Positions 52,957 through 62,065 of a stretch of 64,000 nt of DNA are shown here, one piece after another. Under the pieces are notes generated by a model. The model was not told the DNA's origin, did no database searches, and worked only from the letters and a program-made list of their open reading frames with translations. The stretch spans positions 1 through 64,000 of the forward strand of contig NZ_JACOFZ010000012.1 in NCBI RefSeq assembly GCF_014284155.1, in the 5' to 3' direction. Numbering within the stretch: the first letter of the stretch is position 1; each line of letters opens with the position of its first letter. The position numbers and the translations under genes were made by a program. This stretch comes from Affinundibacterium nitidum (lineage in GTDB: Bacteria > Pseudomonadota > Gammaproteobacteria > Burkholderiales > Burkholderiaceae_D).

Positions 52957-53029
52957 AGAACGAACGTTCTAAAACAGCAGACGGGTTTCCTGTTAACATC
53001 TATAATCAATTACTTTACGTTTACGTCAA
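52957..53029 (+). promoter_or_regulatory. etfBA control region: two palindromic operators and a -10 box
   Basis: The gap of about 350 bases before etfB holds AGAACG-AA-CGTTCT (52957-52970), a TetR-type palindrome. A TATAAT box (53001-53006) follows, and then TTTACGTTTACGTCAA (53014-53029), which matches the ACGTnnACGT-type site of LiuR, the MerR-family regulator of branched-chain amino-acid breakdown. No good -35 is visible. Control by fatty-acid and leucine-catabolism regulators is inferred. An open frame across the gap (52861-53145) has no coding character. Confidence 0.55.
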
Positions 53030-53158
53030 TTTATCCAGAGCAAAAGTGTTCGACAGGAGTATTAGTTGAGTTCATATTGTGGCGAAGGCGTGAACCGAGG
53101 CACGATTTTTTAGTTTTATTTTCTTCTCTTATCAGTACACCATAGTAAAGGCAAACCT

Positions 53159-53911
53159 ATGAAAGTCTTAGTACCAGTTAAGCGCGTGGTTGACTATAAC
53201 GTTAAAGTCCGCGTCAAGTCCGACGGTTCTGGCGTTGATATCGCTAATGTCAAAATGTCGATGAACCCATTTGATGAAATCGCAGTAGAAGAAGCAACAC
53301 GCTTGAAAGAAGCGGGCGTTGCGACGGAAATCGTAGCGGTGTCTTGCGGTGTGGCGCAATGCCAAGAAACCTTGCGTACAGCAATGGCGATTGGTGCGGA
53401 TCGCGGCATCTTGGTGGAAACGGACGAAGAACTGCAACCATTGGCCGTCGCTAAGTTGTTGAAAGCTTTGGCTGATAAAGAGCAACCACAATTGATCGTA
53501 TTGGGTAAACAGGCGATCGATGATGACTGCAATCAAACTGGCCAAATGTTGGCGGCTTTGTTGGGTTGGCCACAAGCGACTTTCGCTTCCAAAGTCACAG
53601 TTGCTGACGGTAAAGCGACAGTGACACGTGAAGTTGATGGCGGCTTGGAAACCTTGAGTTTGACATTGCCTGCAATCGTAACAACAGACTTGCGTTTGAA
53701 CGAGCCACGCTATGTGACTTTGCCAAACATCATGAAAGCAAAGAAAAAACCACTCGATAACGTCAAGCCTGCTGACTTGGGTGTGGATGTCACTTCCCGC
53801 ATCAAAACATTAAAAGTCGCTGAACCCGCTAAACGCTCCGCCGGCATCATGGTGCCAGACGTCGCAACACTGGTAAGCAAATTGAAAAATGAAGCGAAAG
53901 TGATTGGTTAA
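53159..53911 (+). CDS. etfB: Electron transfer flavoprotein beta subunit
   Basis: The 250-residue protein starts [20 protein letters not shown] and has the AMP-binding/nucleotide segments [26 protein letters not shown] and [25 protein letters not shown] typical of bacterial EtfB. The late [46 protein letters not shown] contains the recognition loop region that docks to acyl-CoA dehydrogenases. It forms the cytoplasmic heterodimer with EtfA and passes electrons from acyl-CoA dehydrogenases to ETF:ubiquinone oxidoreductase. etfA follows after 88 bases, and a long-form acyl-CoA dehydrogenase lies just downstream. Confidence 0.97.
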   Translation: MKVLVPVKRVVDYNVKVRVKSDGSGVDIANVKMSMNPFDEIAVEEATRLKEAGVATEIVAVSCGVAQCQETLRTAMAIGADRGILVETDEELQPLAVAKLLKALADKEQPQLIVLGKQAIDDDCNQTGQMLAALLGWPQATFASKVTVADGKATVTREVDGGLETLSLTLPAIVTTDLRLNEPRYVTLPNIMKAKKKPLDNVKPADLGVDVTSRIKTLKVAEPAKRSAGIMVPDVATLVSKLKNEAKVIG

Positions 53912-53999
53912 TTCCAACACGATTGTCTTTGTAAATCGTATCGACCTTAATTAATTTGAGTAACGCGGAAGTCCCGTTACAGAATAAGTGGAAAACATC

Positions 54000-54929
54000 A
54001 TGACTACACTCGTCATCGCTGAACACGATAATGCTTCCTTGAAGGGAAGTACATTGAACACTGTTACTGCTGCTGCTAAATGCGGTGGTGACGTACACGT
54101 ATTGGTTGCTGGCCACAATGCTGGCGCTGTTGCGCAAGCAGCTGCACAAATTGCAGGCGTGAGCAAAGTCTTGCACGCCGATGCAGCTTATTTCGCTGAA
54201 GGTTTGGCAGAAAACGTTGCTGAGCAAGTCTTGACGATTGCTTCTGGCTACACACACATCTTGGCGCCAGCAACTGCCTATGGCAAAAACATTTTGCCAC
54301 GCGTTGCCGCCAAACTTGACGTCGCGCAAATCTCAGAAATCACGAAAGTGGAATCTGCAGATACATTTGAACGTCCAATCTACGCTGGTAACGCCATCGC
54401 GACTGTGCAATCGACCGACAGCATTAAAGTGATCACAGTGCGTACAACTGGTTTTGATGCAGCCGCAACAGGTGGTTCTGCAGCTGTGGAATCTGTGCCC
54501 GCGGTAGCAGATAGCGGCAAGTCTGCTTTCGTTTCTCGCGAAGTAGCAAAATCTGATCGCCCAGAATTGACAGCGGCGAAAGTCATCGTTTCCGGTGGTC
54601 GTGGTATGGGTTCTGCGGAAGCGTTTAAAGTATTGGAACCATTGGCTGACAAACTCGGCGCAGCGATGGGTGCATCTCGTGCTGCGGTGGATGCTGGCTA
54701 CGTACCGAACGATTGGCAAGTGGGTCAAACAGGTAAGATCGTTGCGCCAACTTTGTACATCGCAGTAGGTATTTCCGGCGCGATCCAACATTTGGCTGGG
54801 ATGAAAGATTCCAAAACGATCGTAGCGATTAACAAAGATCCGGAAGCACCGATTTTCTCTGTGGCAGACTACGGCATCGTTGGCGATTTGTTTGAAATCG
54901 TGCCACAGCTGGTAACAGAGTTAGGCTAA
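54000..54929 (+). CDS. etfA: Electron transfer flavoprotein alpha subunit
   Basis: The 309-residue protein starts [20 protein letters not shown]. Its C-terminal FAD domain has [37 protein letters not shown] and [47 protein letters not shown], the standard EtfA signature. It binds FAD and forms the electron carrier with EtfB. ATG 54000 is used; a GTG four codons upstream is unlikely. It is cotranscribed with etfB and ends at a strong terminator. Confidence 0.97.
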   Translation: MTTLVIAEHDNASLKGSTLNTVTAAAKCGGDVHVLVAGHNAGAVAQAAAQIAGVSKVLHADAAYFAEGLAENVAEQVLTIASGYTHILAPATAYGKNILPRVAAKLDVAQISEITKVESADTFERPIYAGNAIATVQSTDSIKVITVRTTGFDAAATGGSAAVESVPAVADSGKSAFVSREVAKSDRPELTAAKVIVSGGRGMGSAEAFKVLEPLADKLGAAMGASRAAVDAGYVPNDWQVGQTGKIVAPTLYIAVGISGAIQHLAGMKDSKTIVAINKDPEAPIFSVADYGIVGDLFEIVPQLVTELG

Positions 54930-54985
54930 GCGCTAGCTACACATTGATGTTGTGATTTTCGACTAACGAGAGTCCATCATCGTAG

Positions 54986-55023
54986 AGGGCGCAGAGAAAT
55001 CATCAGAATTCTCTGCGCCCTTT
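54986..55023 (+). terminator. Rho-independent terminator after etfA
   Basis: An 11-base stem GGGCGCAGAGA/TCTCTGCGCCC encloses a 12-base loop; TTT then follows. Confidence 0.85.
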
Positions 55024-55076
55024 GGTTATCAGAGCTTATCTGAACAAAACAATGAATTGAGATATTGGGAGACTGT

Positions 55077-56867
55077 ATGAGTTATGTAGCGCCAATTAAA
55101 GACATGCTGTTCGTGATGAACGAATTGGCTGGCCTGAATGAAGTGAATGCCTTACCTGGCTGCGAAGATGCAACGCCAGAAACCGTAGAAGCGGTGTTAG
55201 AAGAAAACGCGCGCTTTACCAGCGAAGTTATTGCGCCTTTGAATTGGGCGGGTGATCAAGAACCAAGCTATTGGAAAGATGGTCAAGTATTCACCACTAA
55301 AGGCTTTAAAGAAGCTTTCAAGATGTTTGCTGAAGCAGGCTGGCAAGGTGTGCAGCACCCTACGGATTTCGGTGGTCAAGGCTTGCCGAAATTGGTGGCA
55401 ACACCTTGTATCGAAATGCTGCACGCGGCGAACTTGTCTTTTGCTTTGTGCCCATTGTTAAGTGACGGTGCGATCGAAGCTTTGCTAACTGCAGGTAGTG
55501 ATGCAGACAAAGCGACTTACCTCGAGAATTTGGTCTCAGGTAAGTGGACAGGCACGATGAACTTGACTGAGCCACAAGCTGGTTCGGATTTGGCGATGGT
55601 GCGTACACGCGCTGTGCCACAAGGCGACGGCACTTACAAAGTTTTTGGTACCAAAATCTTCATCACTTATGGTGAACACGATATGGCAGAAAATATCGTT
55701 CACTTGGTATTGGCTCGTACACCGGATGCGCCAGAAGGCGTCAAAGGTATCTCACTGTTTATCGTTCCGAAATTTTTGGTTAATGCTGACGGTAGCTTGG
55801 GTGCGCGTAATGATGCACATTGTGTGTCTATCGAACATAAACTCGGTATCAAAGCGAGCCCAACTTGCGTGCTGCAATTTGGTGACAATGGTGGCGCGAT
55901 CGGTACCTTGGTTGGCGAAGAAAACCGCGGCCTCGAATACATGTTCATTATGATGAACGCAGCACGTTTCGGCGTTGGTATGCAAGGCATCGCGGTGGCA
56001 GAACGTGCTTACCAAAAAGCAGTCTCATATGCTAAAGATCGCGTGCAGTCACGTGACTTAGCTGGATCCCCAGGTCCAGTAGCGATTATTAATCACCCAG
56101 ATGTCCGTCGCATGTTGATGTCTATGCGCGGACAAATTGAAGGTGCGCGTGCGTTGGCTTACGTCGCCGCAGCAATGAGCGATAAAGCACACCACGCTGC
56201 CGATGAAGCGGTACGCAAACAAAATCAAGCAGCTTATGAGTTCTTAGTGCCTATCGTTAAAGGTTGGTCGACTGAAATGTCTTTGAACGTTACATCCACT
56301 GGCGTTCAAGTTCATGGCGGCATGGGCTTCATTGAAGAAACAGGCGCAGCACAATACTATCGTGACGCACAAATCCTGACGATCTACGAAGGTACAACGG
56401 CGATTCAAGCCAATGACTTAGTTGGCCGTAAAACAGCACGTGACGCGGGTGCAGTGGCGAAACATTTCATCGCGCAAGTTCGTGCAACCCAGGCAGAATT
56501 GGCAACAAGCAGCAATGTGGATTTGCAAGCTATCGCTAAGCAATTGGCGCTCGGTGCAACGGCTTTGGAAGATGTGGTCAACTTCGTGGTCGCTAACTTC
56601 AAATCAGACATCAAAGCAGTCTTCTCGGGCAGCGTACCCTACTTGAAATTGGCGGGCGTAGTCTTGGGTGGTTGGCAGCTAGCACGTGCCGCTTTGATCG
56701 CCGATAAATTGAACGCAGCAGGTGAGGGCGATACTTCTTTCAATCAAACGAAAGTAGCAACAGCGCGTTTCTTCGCTGATCATATTTTGACGACGTCATT
56801 TGGCCTACGTTCTTCCATCGTTGAAGGTGCGGCTGGTGTGATGGCATTGTCGGTTGAGCAGTTCTGA
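55077..56867 (+). CDS. Long-form acyl-CoA dehydrogenase (DmdC-like, about 600 residues)
   Basis: The 596-residue flavoenzyme has an extra N-terminal segment (SYVAPIKDMLFVMNELAGLNEV), the acyl-CoA dehydrogenase core (MNLTEPQAGSDLAMVRTRA, GTKIFITYGEHDMA, GLEYMFIMMNAARFGVGMQGI) and the catalytic base glutamate in TIYEGTTAIQANDLVGRK. A C-terminal acetyltransferase-like helical domain follows. The group includes 3-methylmercaptopropionyl-CoA dehydrogenase DmdC and phenylacyl/medium-chain enzymes; substrate cannot be told from sequence. Electrons go to the EtfBA encoded upstream. ATG 55077 has GGGAG 5 bases upstream; a TTG 12 bases earlier is rejected. Terminators separate it from etfA and from the next gene. 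Confidence 0.92.
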   Translation: MSYVAPIKDMLFVMNELAGLNEVNALPGCEDATPETVEAVLEENARFTSEVIAPLNWAGDQEPSYWKDGQVFTTKGFKEAFKMFAEAGWQGVQHPTDFGGQGLPKLVATPCIEMLHAANLSFALCPLLSDGAIEALLTAGSDADKATYLENLVSGKWTGTMNLTEPQAGSDLAMVRTRAVPQGDGTYKVFGTKIFITYGEHDMAENIVHLVLARTPDAPEGVKGISLFIVPKFLVNADGSLGARNDAHCVSIEHKLGIKASPTCVLQFGDNGGAIGTLVGEENRGLEYMFIMMNAARFGVGMQGIAVAERAYQKAVSYAKDRVQSRDLAGSPGPVAIINHPDVRRMLMSMRGQIEGARALAYVAAAMSDKAHHAADEAVRKQNQAAYEFLVPIVKGWSTEMSLNVTSTGVQVHGGMGFIEETGAAQYYRDAQILTIYEGTTAIQANDLVGRKTARDAGAVAKHFIAQVRATQAELATSSNVDLQAIAKQLALGATALEDVVNFVVANFKSDIKAVFSGSVPYLKLAGVVLGGWQLARAALIADKLNAAGEGDTSFNQTKVATARFFADHILTTSFGLRSSIVEGAAGVMALSVEQF

Positions 56868-56894
56868 TGTTGTGATTTAAGTTTTGAGCAAAAG

Positions 56895-56924
56895 AAAAAG
56901 CCCGAAGTGATTCGGGCTTTTTTT
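56895..56924 (+). terminator. Rho-independent terminator after the acyl-CoA dehydrogenase gene
   Basis: AAAAAGCCCGAA/TTCGGGCTTTTT with a GTGA tetraloop is followed by a T run. Confidence 0.93.
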
Positions 56925-57051
56925 GTGCTGGCAAAGTTTGAAATTAATTTAAAGACTATTGCTTCCTCTTTTGATCTATTTTAGTAAATGTCTGAAAATA
57001 GATGCTGGGCAGAGGTAATTGACGAGATGATAATCTTCATTTCGACACATA

Positions 57052-57468
57052 TTACCCATAAGCTCCACCGGTATAAAGCAAATCAAACGCCCGTGCCATC
57101 ATGCCGATTAAGGTAATCGCGCCACACCCTACAGCAAACACCAAAATCAAGGCCAAGAGCCAACTGGAATCGCTTTTCTGACCTGAACTAGCATTGTATT
57201 TAGCATCCCATTTCTCATCTGATTTCAGTCCTAAGATCAAGGTCATGAAAAGGGCAACCAAGAGCGAAATCAGCCATGGGCCATAAGTCACGAAATCGTT
57301 GAGGTTGAAATAGAGTTTCGATAATAAAATGGAAAGCGGCAAACTGAGTGCATGGAGCCAAGCGATAGGGTCGGTTTTGCCATGCAGATAAAAGCGATGG
57401 GCACCAAAGCTGCCAAGGCTAAAGCTTAAGAAAGTGGCAAGGGTTTTATTTTTATGTGGGGTGCTCAT
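57052..57468 (-). CDS. TM2-domain membrane protein
   Basis: The 138-residue protein opens with NKTLATFLSFSLGSFGAHRFYLHGK, the TM2-domain signature (helix, G-x-x-G-x-HRFYL). A second helix (PIAWLHALSLPLSILL), a third (YGPWLISLLVALFMTLILGL), a charged cytoplasmic segment (KSDEKWDAKYNASSGQKSD) and a last helix (WLLALILVFAVGCGAITLIGMMA) follow. TM2 proteins are common small membrane proteins of unknown role. It is transcribed alone, divergent from the rpsP operon. Confidence 0.85.
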   Translation of the reverse strand: MSTPHKNKTLATFLSFSLGSFGAHRFYLHGKTDPIAWLHALSLPLSILLSKLYFNLNDFVTYGPWLISLLVALFMTLILGLKSDEKWDAKYNASSGQKSDSSWLLALILVFAVGCGAITLIGMMARAFDLLYTGGAYG

Positions 57469-57632
57469 GGTGACTCAATCAAGACGCGGAAAGCGCTGAT
57501 TCTAGCTGATTTTGCAAGGGGTGAGAGTGACATTGCTCATGGCGAGTGAGCTTGTACAGGAAAAATGCGTCAATTTCGCGTAAAATATGCAGTCTTTCTT
57601 CGTACGCATCGGTTTGATGCCAACAATAAGCC

Positions 57633-57662
57633 TTGCAAGAAACGGGTTTTGCACGTTATAAT
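57633..57662 (+). promoter_or_regulatory. Promoter of the rpsP-rimM-trmD operon
   Basis: A -35 TTGCAA (57633-57638) and a perfect -10 TATAAT (57657-57662) are separated by 18 bases. The start of rpsP lies 41 bases past the -10 box. The spacing and strength fit a ribosomal protein operon. Confidence 0.75.
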
Positions 57663-57703
57663 TTGCGGCTTTTTCCGTCCTTTGACAATTTTTTGGAAAT
57701 ATT

Positions 57704-57952
57704 ATGGTCGTTATTCGTTTAGCTCGTGGTGGTGCAAAAAAGCGCCCTTTCTACAATATCGTTGCAACTGATTCACGCAATCGTCGTGATGGTCGTTTCA
57801 TCGAACGTATCGGTTTCTACAACCCAATCGCTACTGGCAATGCAGAAGAAGTGCGTATTGCAGCAGACCGTTTGGCTTACTGGCAAGGCGTAGGCGCACA
57901 ATTGTCGCCAGCAGTTGCACGTTTGGTTGCGACAGCTAATAAAGCAGCTTAA
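57704..57952 (+). CDS. rpsP: 30S ribosomal protein S16
   Basis: The 82-residue protein [20 protein letters not shown]...RIGFYNPIA is a full-length S16, which stabilises the 5' domain of 16S rRNA during 30S assembly. It is the first gene of the conserved rpsP-rimM-trmD-rplS group, directly behind a strong promoter. Its stop is immediately followed by the TTG start of rimM, so the two are coupled. Confidence 0.98.
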   Translation: MVVIRLARGGAKKRPFYNIVATDSRNRRDGRFIERIGFYNPIATGNAEEVRIAADRLAYWQGVGAQLSPAVARLVATANKAA

Positions 57953-58576
57953 TTGTCTGAATTTTACGATTCAGTACTGCCTGGCCAGACTGCTGGGCAA
58001 GAAAGTAAGCAAGTGGCTGTAGCACAAAGCGCAATACAATCTGCTCCTGAAGATTTGGTCCTTGTTGGCCACATCTCAGGAGCATTTGGTCTTCAAGGGT
58101 GGGTGAAAATTCGTCCTTATTCATCGAACGCTGATGCTTTGTTGGATGCGCCGGTCTTTTGGCTGGAAGCTCCGAGCAATGCAGGGCAGCGCGAAGTTAA
58201 ACGTCTGAGTTCTAAGATTCATGGCGAAGACATTGTCGCGCGACTAGGTGAAGTTGATGACCGAAATGCTGCGGAAGCTTTAAAGGGTACCGTGGTCAAA
58301 GTTTCGCGAGCATTGTTCCCGGCTTTACCTGATGGTGAATTCTATTGGGTAGATTTGTTGGGATTGAGCGTGGAAAACCTCCAGGGTGAACAACTCGGGG
58401 TGGTTCGTGCCATGATGGACAATGGTGCGCAATCAATTTTACGTGTCGCTGGCGCTGAAGTGCCAGAAGCTGAATTGATGAAGCATGAACGTTTGATTCC
58501 TTTCGTCGATCATTTCGTCAAAGAAGTCGACCAGCAAACCAAGAAGATTGTGGTGGACTGGGGTTCAGATTTTTAA
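57953..58576 (+). CDS. rimM: Ribosome maturation factor RimM (TTG start)
   Basis: The 207-residue protein has the N-terminal RimM domain (LVLVGHISGAFGLQGWVKIRPYS) and the C-terminal PRC barrel (GEFYWVDLLGLSVENLQGEQLGVV). It binds S19 and helps 30S head maturation. No ATG lies upstream of the conserved domain. The best start is TTG directly after the rpsP stop codon, which gives about 35 non-conserved residues. A GTG at 58013 is an alternative. Translation probably depends on coupling to rpsP, since no Shine-Dalgarno sequence is visible. Confidence 0.93.
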   Translation: MSEFYDSVLPGQTAGQESKQVAVAQSAIQSAPEDLVLVGHISGAFGLQGWVKIRPYSSNADALLDAPVFWLEAPSNAGQREVKRLSSKIHGEDIVARLGEVDDRNAAEALKGTVVKVSRALFPALPDGEFYWVDLLGLSVENLQGEQLGVVRAMMDNGAQSILRVAGAEVPEAELMKHERLIPFVDHFVKEVDQQTKKIVVDWGSDF

Positions 58577-58627
58577 GGCTCGGCTTGTGTGGGGAGTCCT
58601 TGGTAGTAATGTGAAAGGAAAATCGTA

Positions 58628-59383
58628 GTGCAATTTGATGTCATTACTTTGTTTCCTGAAATGTTTGCAGCCATCTCTGAGTCTGGTATTACGCGCCGAG
58701 CATTTGAACAAAAAAAGTGTGAGTTGAAGTTTTGGAATCCACGTGATTTCACTACTGATCGTCATCGTACTGTGGATGATCGCCCCTATGGCGGTGGACC
58801 AGGAATGGTGATGATGCCAGGGCCTTTGCAACAGGCGATTCACGCTGCAAAGCAACGGCAAGCAGACTTGGGTTTGCATTCACCGAAGGTGATTTATCTG
58901 TCGCCGCAAGGTAAACCGCTAAAGCATCAGCGAGTAATGGAGTTGTCGCAAGAATCAGGCATGGTGCTTCTGTGCGGACGTTACGAGGCAGTTGATCAGC
59001 GATTACTCGACGAAGAAGTTGATGAGGAAATTAGCCTTGGTGATTTCGTTTTGTCGGGTGGCGAATTGCCTGCGATGGCTTTGTTGGACGCAGTGATGCG
59101 GCAATTGCCTGGCGTCTTGCACGATCAAGCGTCCGCAGTAGAAGATAGTTTCGTAAATGGTTTGTTGGATTGCCCGCATTACACCAGGCCAGAGAACTTC
59201 AACGGCAACGGTGTACCAACCGTGCTAATGGGGGGTAACCATGCTGAAATTGAAAAATGGCGACGTCAGCAATCTTTATTGGTGAGTTGGCAGAAACGCC
59301 CAGATTTAATCGAGCAAGCGCGAAAAACGGGTTTGCTGAGTAAGAAGGATGAGCAGTTTTTAAATTCGCTCGATCCTTTGTAA
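58628..59383 (+). CDS. trmD: tRNA (guanine37-N1)-methyltransferase
   Basis: The 251-residue protein has the SPOUT trefoil knot: [25 protein letters not shown] at the start, [15 protein letters not shown], the S-adenosylmethionine loop [34 protein letters not shown], and [16 protein letters not shown]. TrmD methylates G37 of tRNAs to prevent +1 frameshifting and is essential. AAAGGAAAATC precedes the start. It follows rimM after 51 bases and is followed by a hairpin with a T run, so rplS may be expressed partly on its own. Confidence 0.98.
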   Translation: MQFDVITLFPEMFAAISESGITRRAFEQKKCELKFWNPRDFTTDRHRTVDDRPYGGGPGMVMMPGPLQQAIHAAKQRQADLGLHSPKVIYLSPQGKPLKHQRVMELSQESGMVLLCGRYEAVDQRLLDEEVDEEISLGDFVLSGGELPAMALLDAVMRQLPGVLHDQASAVEDSFVNGLLDCPHYTRPENFNGNGVPTVLMGGNHAEIEKWRRQQSLLVSWQKRPDLIEQARKTGLLSKKDEQFLNSLDPL

Positions 59384-59434
59384 GAAATTTGTAGTTTGAA
59401 ATTCTCTGAAAAGTGCGTTTCAAATTGCAAATCA

Positions 59435-59459
59435 ACATGTGGAAAACCATATGTTTTTT
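59435..59459 (+). terminator. Hairpin with T run between trmD and rplS (terminator or attenuator)
   Basis: ACATGTGG/CCATATGT (8 pairs, one G-U) with an AAAA loop is followed by TTTTT. A second hairpin, GTGAAC-TTT-GTTCAC, lies at 59463-59477. Together they occupy the middle of the 163-base gap before rplS. Confidence 0.6.
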
Positions 59460-59546
59460 AGAGTGAACTTTGTTCACATGTTTAACCCCATCCTCTACTG
59501 AGCAAGAAATGTTGGCGTCAGCAAGATGGTTTTCGGAGTGATAAAA

Positions 59547-59921
59547 ATGGATTTGATCCAAAAATTAGAGCAAGAAGAAATTGCTCGCTTAGCTAAGAAT
59601 ATCCCTGACTTCGCACCTGGCGATACAGTGGTTGTTAACGTTAACGTAGTTGAAGGCACACGTAAGCGTGCTCAGGCGTACGAAGGCGTTGTAATCTCCC
59701 GTCGTAACCGTGGTTTGAATTCGAACTTCATCGTTCGTAAGATCTCCTCTGGTGAAGGCGTTGAGCGTACATTCCAATTGTACTCACCATTGATCGCTTC
59801 TATCGAAGTGAAACGTCGCGGTGATGTACGTCGCGCTAAGTTGTACTACTTGCGTGAACGTTCTGGTAAATCTGCTCGTATTAAAGAGAAGTTGCCAGCC
59901 CGTAAAGTCGCTGCAGAATAA
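59547..59921 (+). CDS. rplS: 50S ribosomal protein L19
   Basis: The 124-residue protein [20 protein letters not shown]...[17 protein letters not shown] is a full-length L19, located at the 30S-50S interface. ATG 59547 is preceded by GGAGTG; a longer frame from 59526 is not conserved. It is the last gene of the rpsP group and has a strong terminator. The hairpin between trmD and rplS suggests separate tuning of L19 level. Confidence 0.98.
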   Translation: MDLIQKLEQEEIARLAKNIPDFAPGDTVVVNVNVVEGTRKRAQAYEGVVISRRNRGLNSNFIVRKISSGEGVERTFQLYSPLIASIEVKRRGDVRRAKLYYLRERSGKSARIKEKLPARKVAAE

Positions 59922-59944
59922 TTTCTGTACTGCTTTAAGACGCG

Positions 59945-59974
59945 AAAAAGGGATGCCTAGGCATCCCTTTTTTT
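59945..59974 (+). terminator. Rho-independent terminator after rplS
   Basis: AAAGGGATGCC-TA-GGCATCCCTTT is a perfect 11-base stem followed by TTTT. Confidence 0.93.
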
Positions 59975-60014
59975 ATTGATTTTTTTTGTTAGATTTGAAT
60001 TAGAAGGTGAACTG

Positions 60015-60689
60015 GTGACTAGCTTCAACCCCATGCAAATGCCCATCCATTCTGTGGCCGAGGAGATGGCTTTGGAGGAGTTTCGTCTTCATATTGATTT
60101 CCTGCGCCAACGTTTTCAGATGGATTTGCCTTGGCAGCCAGAGGAAACAGAAGAGTCGAAGTTAAATACCTCGGGCGTCTTCAAGCCGGCGTCGGTTTTG
60201 ATCCCACTTGTGGTTCGCGAGCATGGCGTGCAAATCTTGCTGACACAGCGTGCTGCTCACCTCCATCATCATGCTGGGCAAATTAGTTTTCCTGGCGGCC
60301 GTGTCGATGACACTGATCTTTCGCCTTTACATACCGCGTTGCGAGAAGCTGAGGAGGAGATTGGTCTGCAAGAGCAACAAGTGGAATTCCTTGGACAACT
60401 TCCGGCCTACTATACAGGCACTGGTTTCGTCGTGACGCCGATGGTGGCGCTGGTGCATCCGCCCTTAGATTTGCGTTCAGATCCGTTCGAGGTGGCCTCA
60501 ATCTTTGAGGTGCCGTTGGACTTTTTGATGAATCCTCGTCATCATCAGCGACGCGAAGTGACCTTGCCGAATGGTCTTGGTCGCCGCCAGTTTTATGCCA
60601 TGCCTTATCAAGAATATTTTATTTGGGGGGCTACTGCAGGGATGCTACGTAATTTATTTCATTTTTTGCGCGCAGACGTCTCTCTTTGA
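60015..60689 (+). CDS. Nudix hydrolase, CoA pyrophosphatase type (NudL)
   Basis: The 224-residue protein has the NudL/CoAse N-terminal motif LLTQRAAHLHHHAGQISFPGGR and the Nudix box within GRVDDTDLSPLHTALREAEEEIGL (REAEEEIGL supplies the metal glutamates). It splits CoA derivatives into 4'-phosphopantetheine and 3',5'-ADP in the cytoplasm. GTG 60015 is chosen because GAAGGTGA lies just upstream. A TTG at 59976 falls inside the rplS terminator and is unlikely; ATG 60033 is another option. The gene lies directly after rplS in many Burkholderiales, as here. Confidence 0.88.
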   Translation: MTSFNPMQMPIHSVAEEMALEEFRLHIDFLRQRFQMDLPWQPEETEESKLNTSGVFKPASVLIPLVVREHGVQILLTQRAAHLHHHAGQISFPGGRVDDTDLSPLHTALREAEEEIGLQEQQVEFLGQLPAYYTGTGFVVTPMVALVHPPLDLRSDPFEVASIFEVPLDFLMNPRHHQRREVTLPNGLGRRQFYAMPYQEYFIWGATAGMLRNLFHFLRADVSL

Positions 60690-60802
60690 TCCGAGTATTG
60701 CTTCATAAACACGCCAATTCAGTTTACACTTAAGGTCTTTGCACAATCCCGCTATAGAGCTACAGTCCTATAGACCTCTACTTAGGGAAGTTTGATTTAG
60801 CT

Positions 60803-61753
60803 ATGACATTTCTCTCCATTCTCTTCGCTTTATTGATCGAGCAGTTGAAGCCTTTGCGCGTCGATAATCCCGTATATACGCAGGTTCAACATTTTGCAGC
60901 GAAAGTGGAGGCGTGGTGTAATGCTGGTAAAGCGCATCATGGCCAAACTGGCTGGTGGATTGTGGTCGGCTCGCTGACCCTGCCAACGGCTTTGGTATAT
61001 TGGCTGTGTTTGCGTCTGAGCCCGTTCGCTGCTTTCGCGTGGAATGTCGTCATCGTATATTTGACGCTAGGCTTTCGTCGATATAGTCACTATTTCACCT
61101 CGATACAGGTAGCTTTGAGTGCCGGCGATGAAGAAGCTGCTCGCCGCCATTTGGGTGATTGGATCAATAAAGATTGCTCACAGATGGATATGGCCGATGT
61201 GGCACGAGGTGCAGTTGAGCGCTCATTGATCGCTTCGCATCGCAACGTATTCGGTGTGTTCTTTTGGTTCTTGATGCCTGTTGGGCCAGCGTGTGCGGTT
61301 ATGTATCGTATGTCGGAGTTTTTGTCGCGCGAATGGTCTGAGCCAGAGCACATGCAAGACGAAGAATTTGGTCAATTTGCGCGCAGGATTTTTTACTGGA
61401 TTGATTGGATTCCTGCACGTTTGACAGCGGTAGCTTTTGCTGTGGTTGGTAATTTCGAAGATGCGATTTATTCTTGGCGTAATTACGCGAGTCGTTGGAA
61501 CGATGAGCTGCTGGGGATTATTTTGTCAGCTGGTGGTGGTGCGATTGGTGTGCGCCTAGGTGAGCCTGAGAACAAGGCGGTTATTCTTGCCGCTGACGCA
61601 AGCGCTGTTGATATCGATAGTTTAGAGTTGGAGAGTCAGCCTGGGGTCGAAGCGACTCCTCGCTCCCTACAAAGTGCTGTCGGTTTAGTGTGGCGGTCAC
61701 TGCTGTTATGGATGTTATTGCTGGCACTCTTGTCGTTTGCAGTCTGGCTTTAA
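60803..61753 (+). CDS. CobD/CbiB-family membrane protein
   Basis: The 316-residue protein has hydrophobic segments at the start (MTFLSILFALLIEQL), at about 53-95 and 150-172, and at the C-terminus (SLLLWMLLLALLSFAVWL). The CbiB/AmpE-like pattern is present (NVVIVYLTLGFRRYSHYF, GDEEAARRHLGDWINKD, VERSLIASHRNVFGVFFWFLMPVGPACAVMYRM, ARLTAVAFAVVGNFEDAIYSWRNYASRW). True CobD/CbiB makes adenosylcobinamide phosphate, but this copy is not beside cobalamin genes and resembles the AmpE-like branch found after the Nudix gene in Burkholderiales. Its role is therefore uncertain. It is followed by a bidirectional terminator. Confidence 0.82.
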   Translation: MTFLSILFALLIEQLKPLRVDNPVYTQVQHFAAKVEAWCNAGKAHHGQTGWWIVVGSLTLPTALVYWLCLRLSPFAAFAWNVVIVYLTLGFRRYSHYFTSIQVALSAGDEEAARRHLGDWINKDCSQMDMADVARGAVERSLIASHRNVFGVFFWFLMPVGPACAVMYRMSEFLSREWSEPEHMQDEEFGQFARRIFYWIDWIPARLTAVAFAVVGNFEDAIYSWRNYASRWNDELLGIILSAGGGAIGVRLGEPENKAVILAADASAVDIDSLELESQPGVEATPRSLQSAVGLVWRSLLLWMLLLALLSFAVWL

Positions 61754-61779
61754 TTTGAGAATATTTGTCAGAGTTTAGT

Positions 61780-61820
61780 AAAACAAAAGCCACCAGAAAC
61801 ACTGGTGGCTTTTTTGTTTT
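61780..61820. terminator. Bidirectional rho-independent terminator
   Basis: A long stem AAAACAAAAGCCACCAG/CTGGTGGCTTTTTTGTTTT with a 5-base loop lies between the CobD-like gene and the convergent small gene. Confidence 0.92.
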
Positions 61821-61831
61821 GGGGTGCAAAA

Positions 61832-62065
61832 CTAAGCGCTAGTATTAATGCGTGTTCCAGTCACTTGTCCGTGTAAATTAAGAATCTCCAACGGGCGACT
61901 TGGAGGCACTTGCGTTTCAGGTGTAGGTGACGGCGCCAAAGGTTTGGATGGTGTGTACGGTGTAGGATTATTGACCGGTTGCAACGCTAAATAACGCGTT
62001 TCGCGAATAGGTGCAGGTAAAACTTGTGGTCGAGCTGGGCTGGGGCCAAAGGCGGATATCGACAT
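61832..62065 (-). CDS. Small proline-rich protein with C-terminal GQVTGTxINTSA tail
   Basis: The 77-residue protein starts at ATG 62065 with GAGGAAG 5 bases upstream (MSISAFGPSPARPQVLP). A frame open to 62128 lacks such a site. The middle is rich in proline and threonine (NNPTPYTPSKPLAPSPTPETQVPPSRP) and is probably disordered. It ends LHGQVTGTRINTSA, a tail almost identical to that of the neighbouring 77-residue gene. No signal peptide or membrane segment is seen. Same length, same strand and same tail point to a duplication with diverged bodies. Function unknown. Confidence 0.7.
   Translation of the reverse strand: MSISAFGPSPARPQVLPAPIRETRYLALQPVNNPTPYTPSKPLAPSPTPETQVPPSRPLEILNLHGQVTGTRINTSA

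Noticed and set aside
52861-53145. 94-residue open frame before etfB
   Set aside because: It begins inside the tusA terminator and runs through the etf operators; no coding character.
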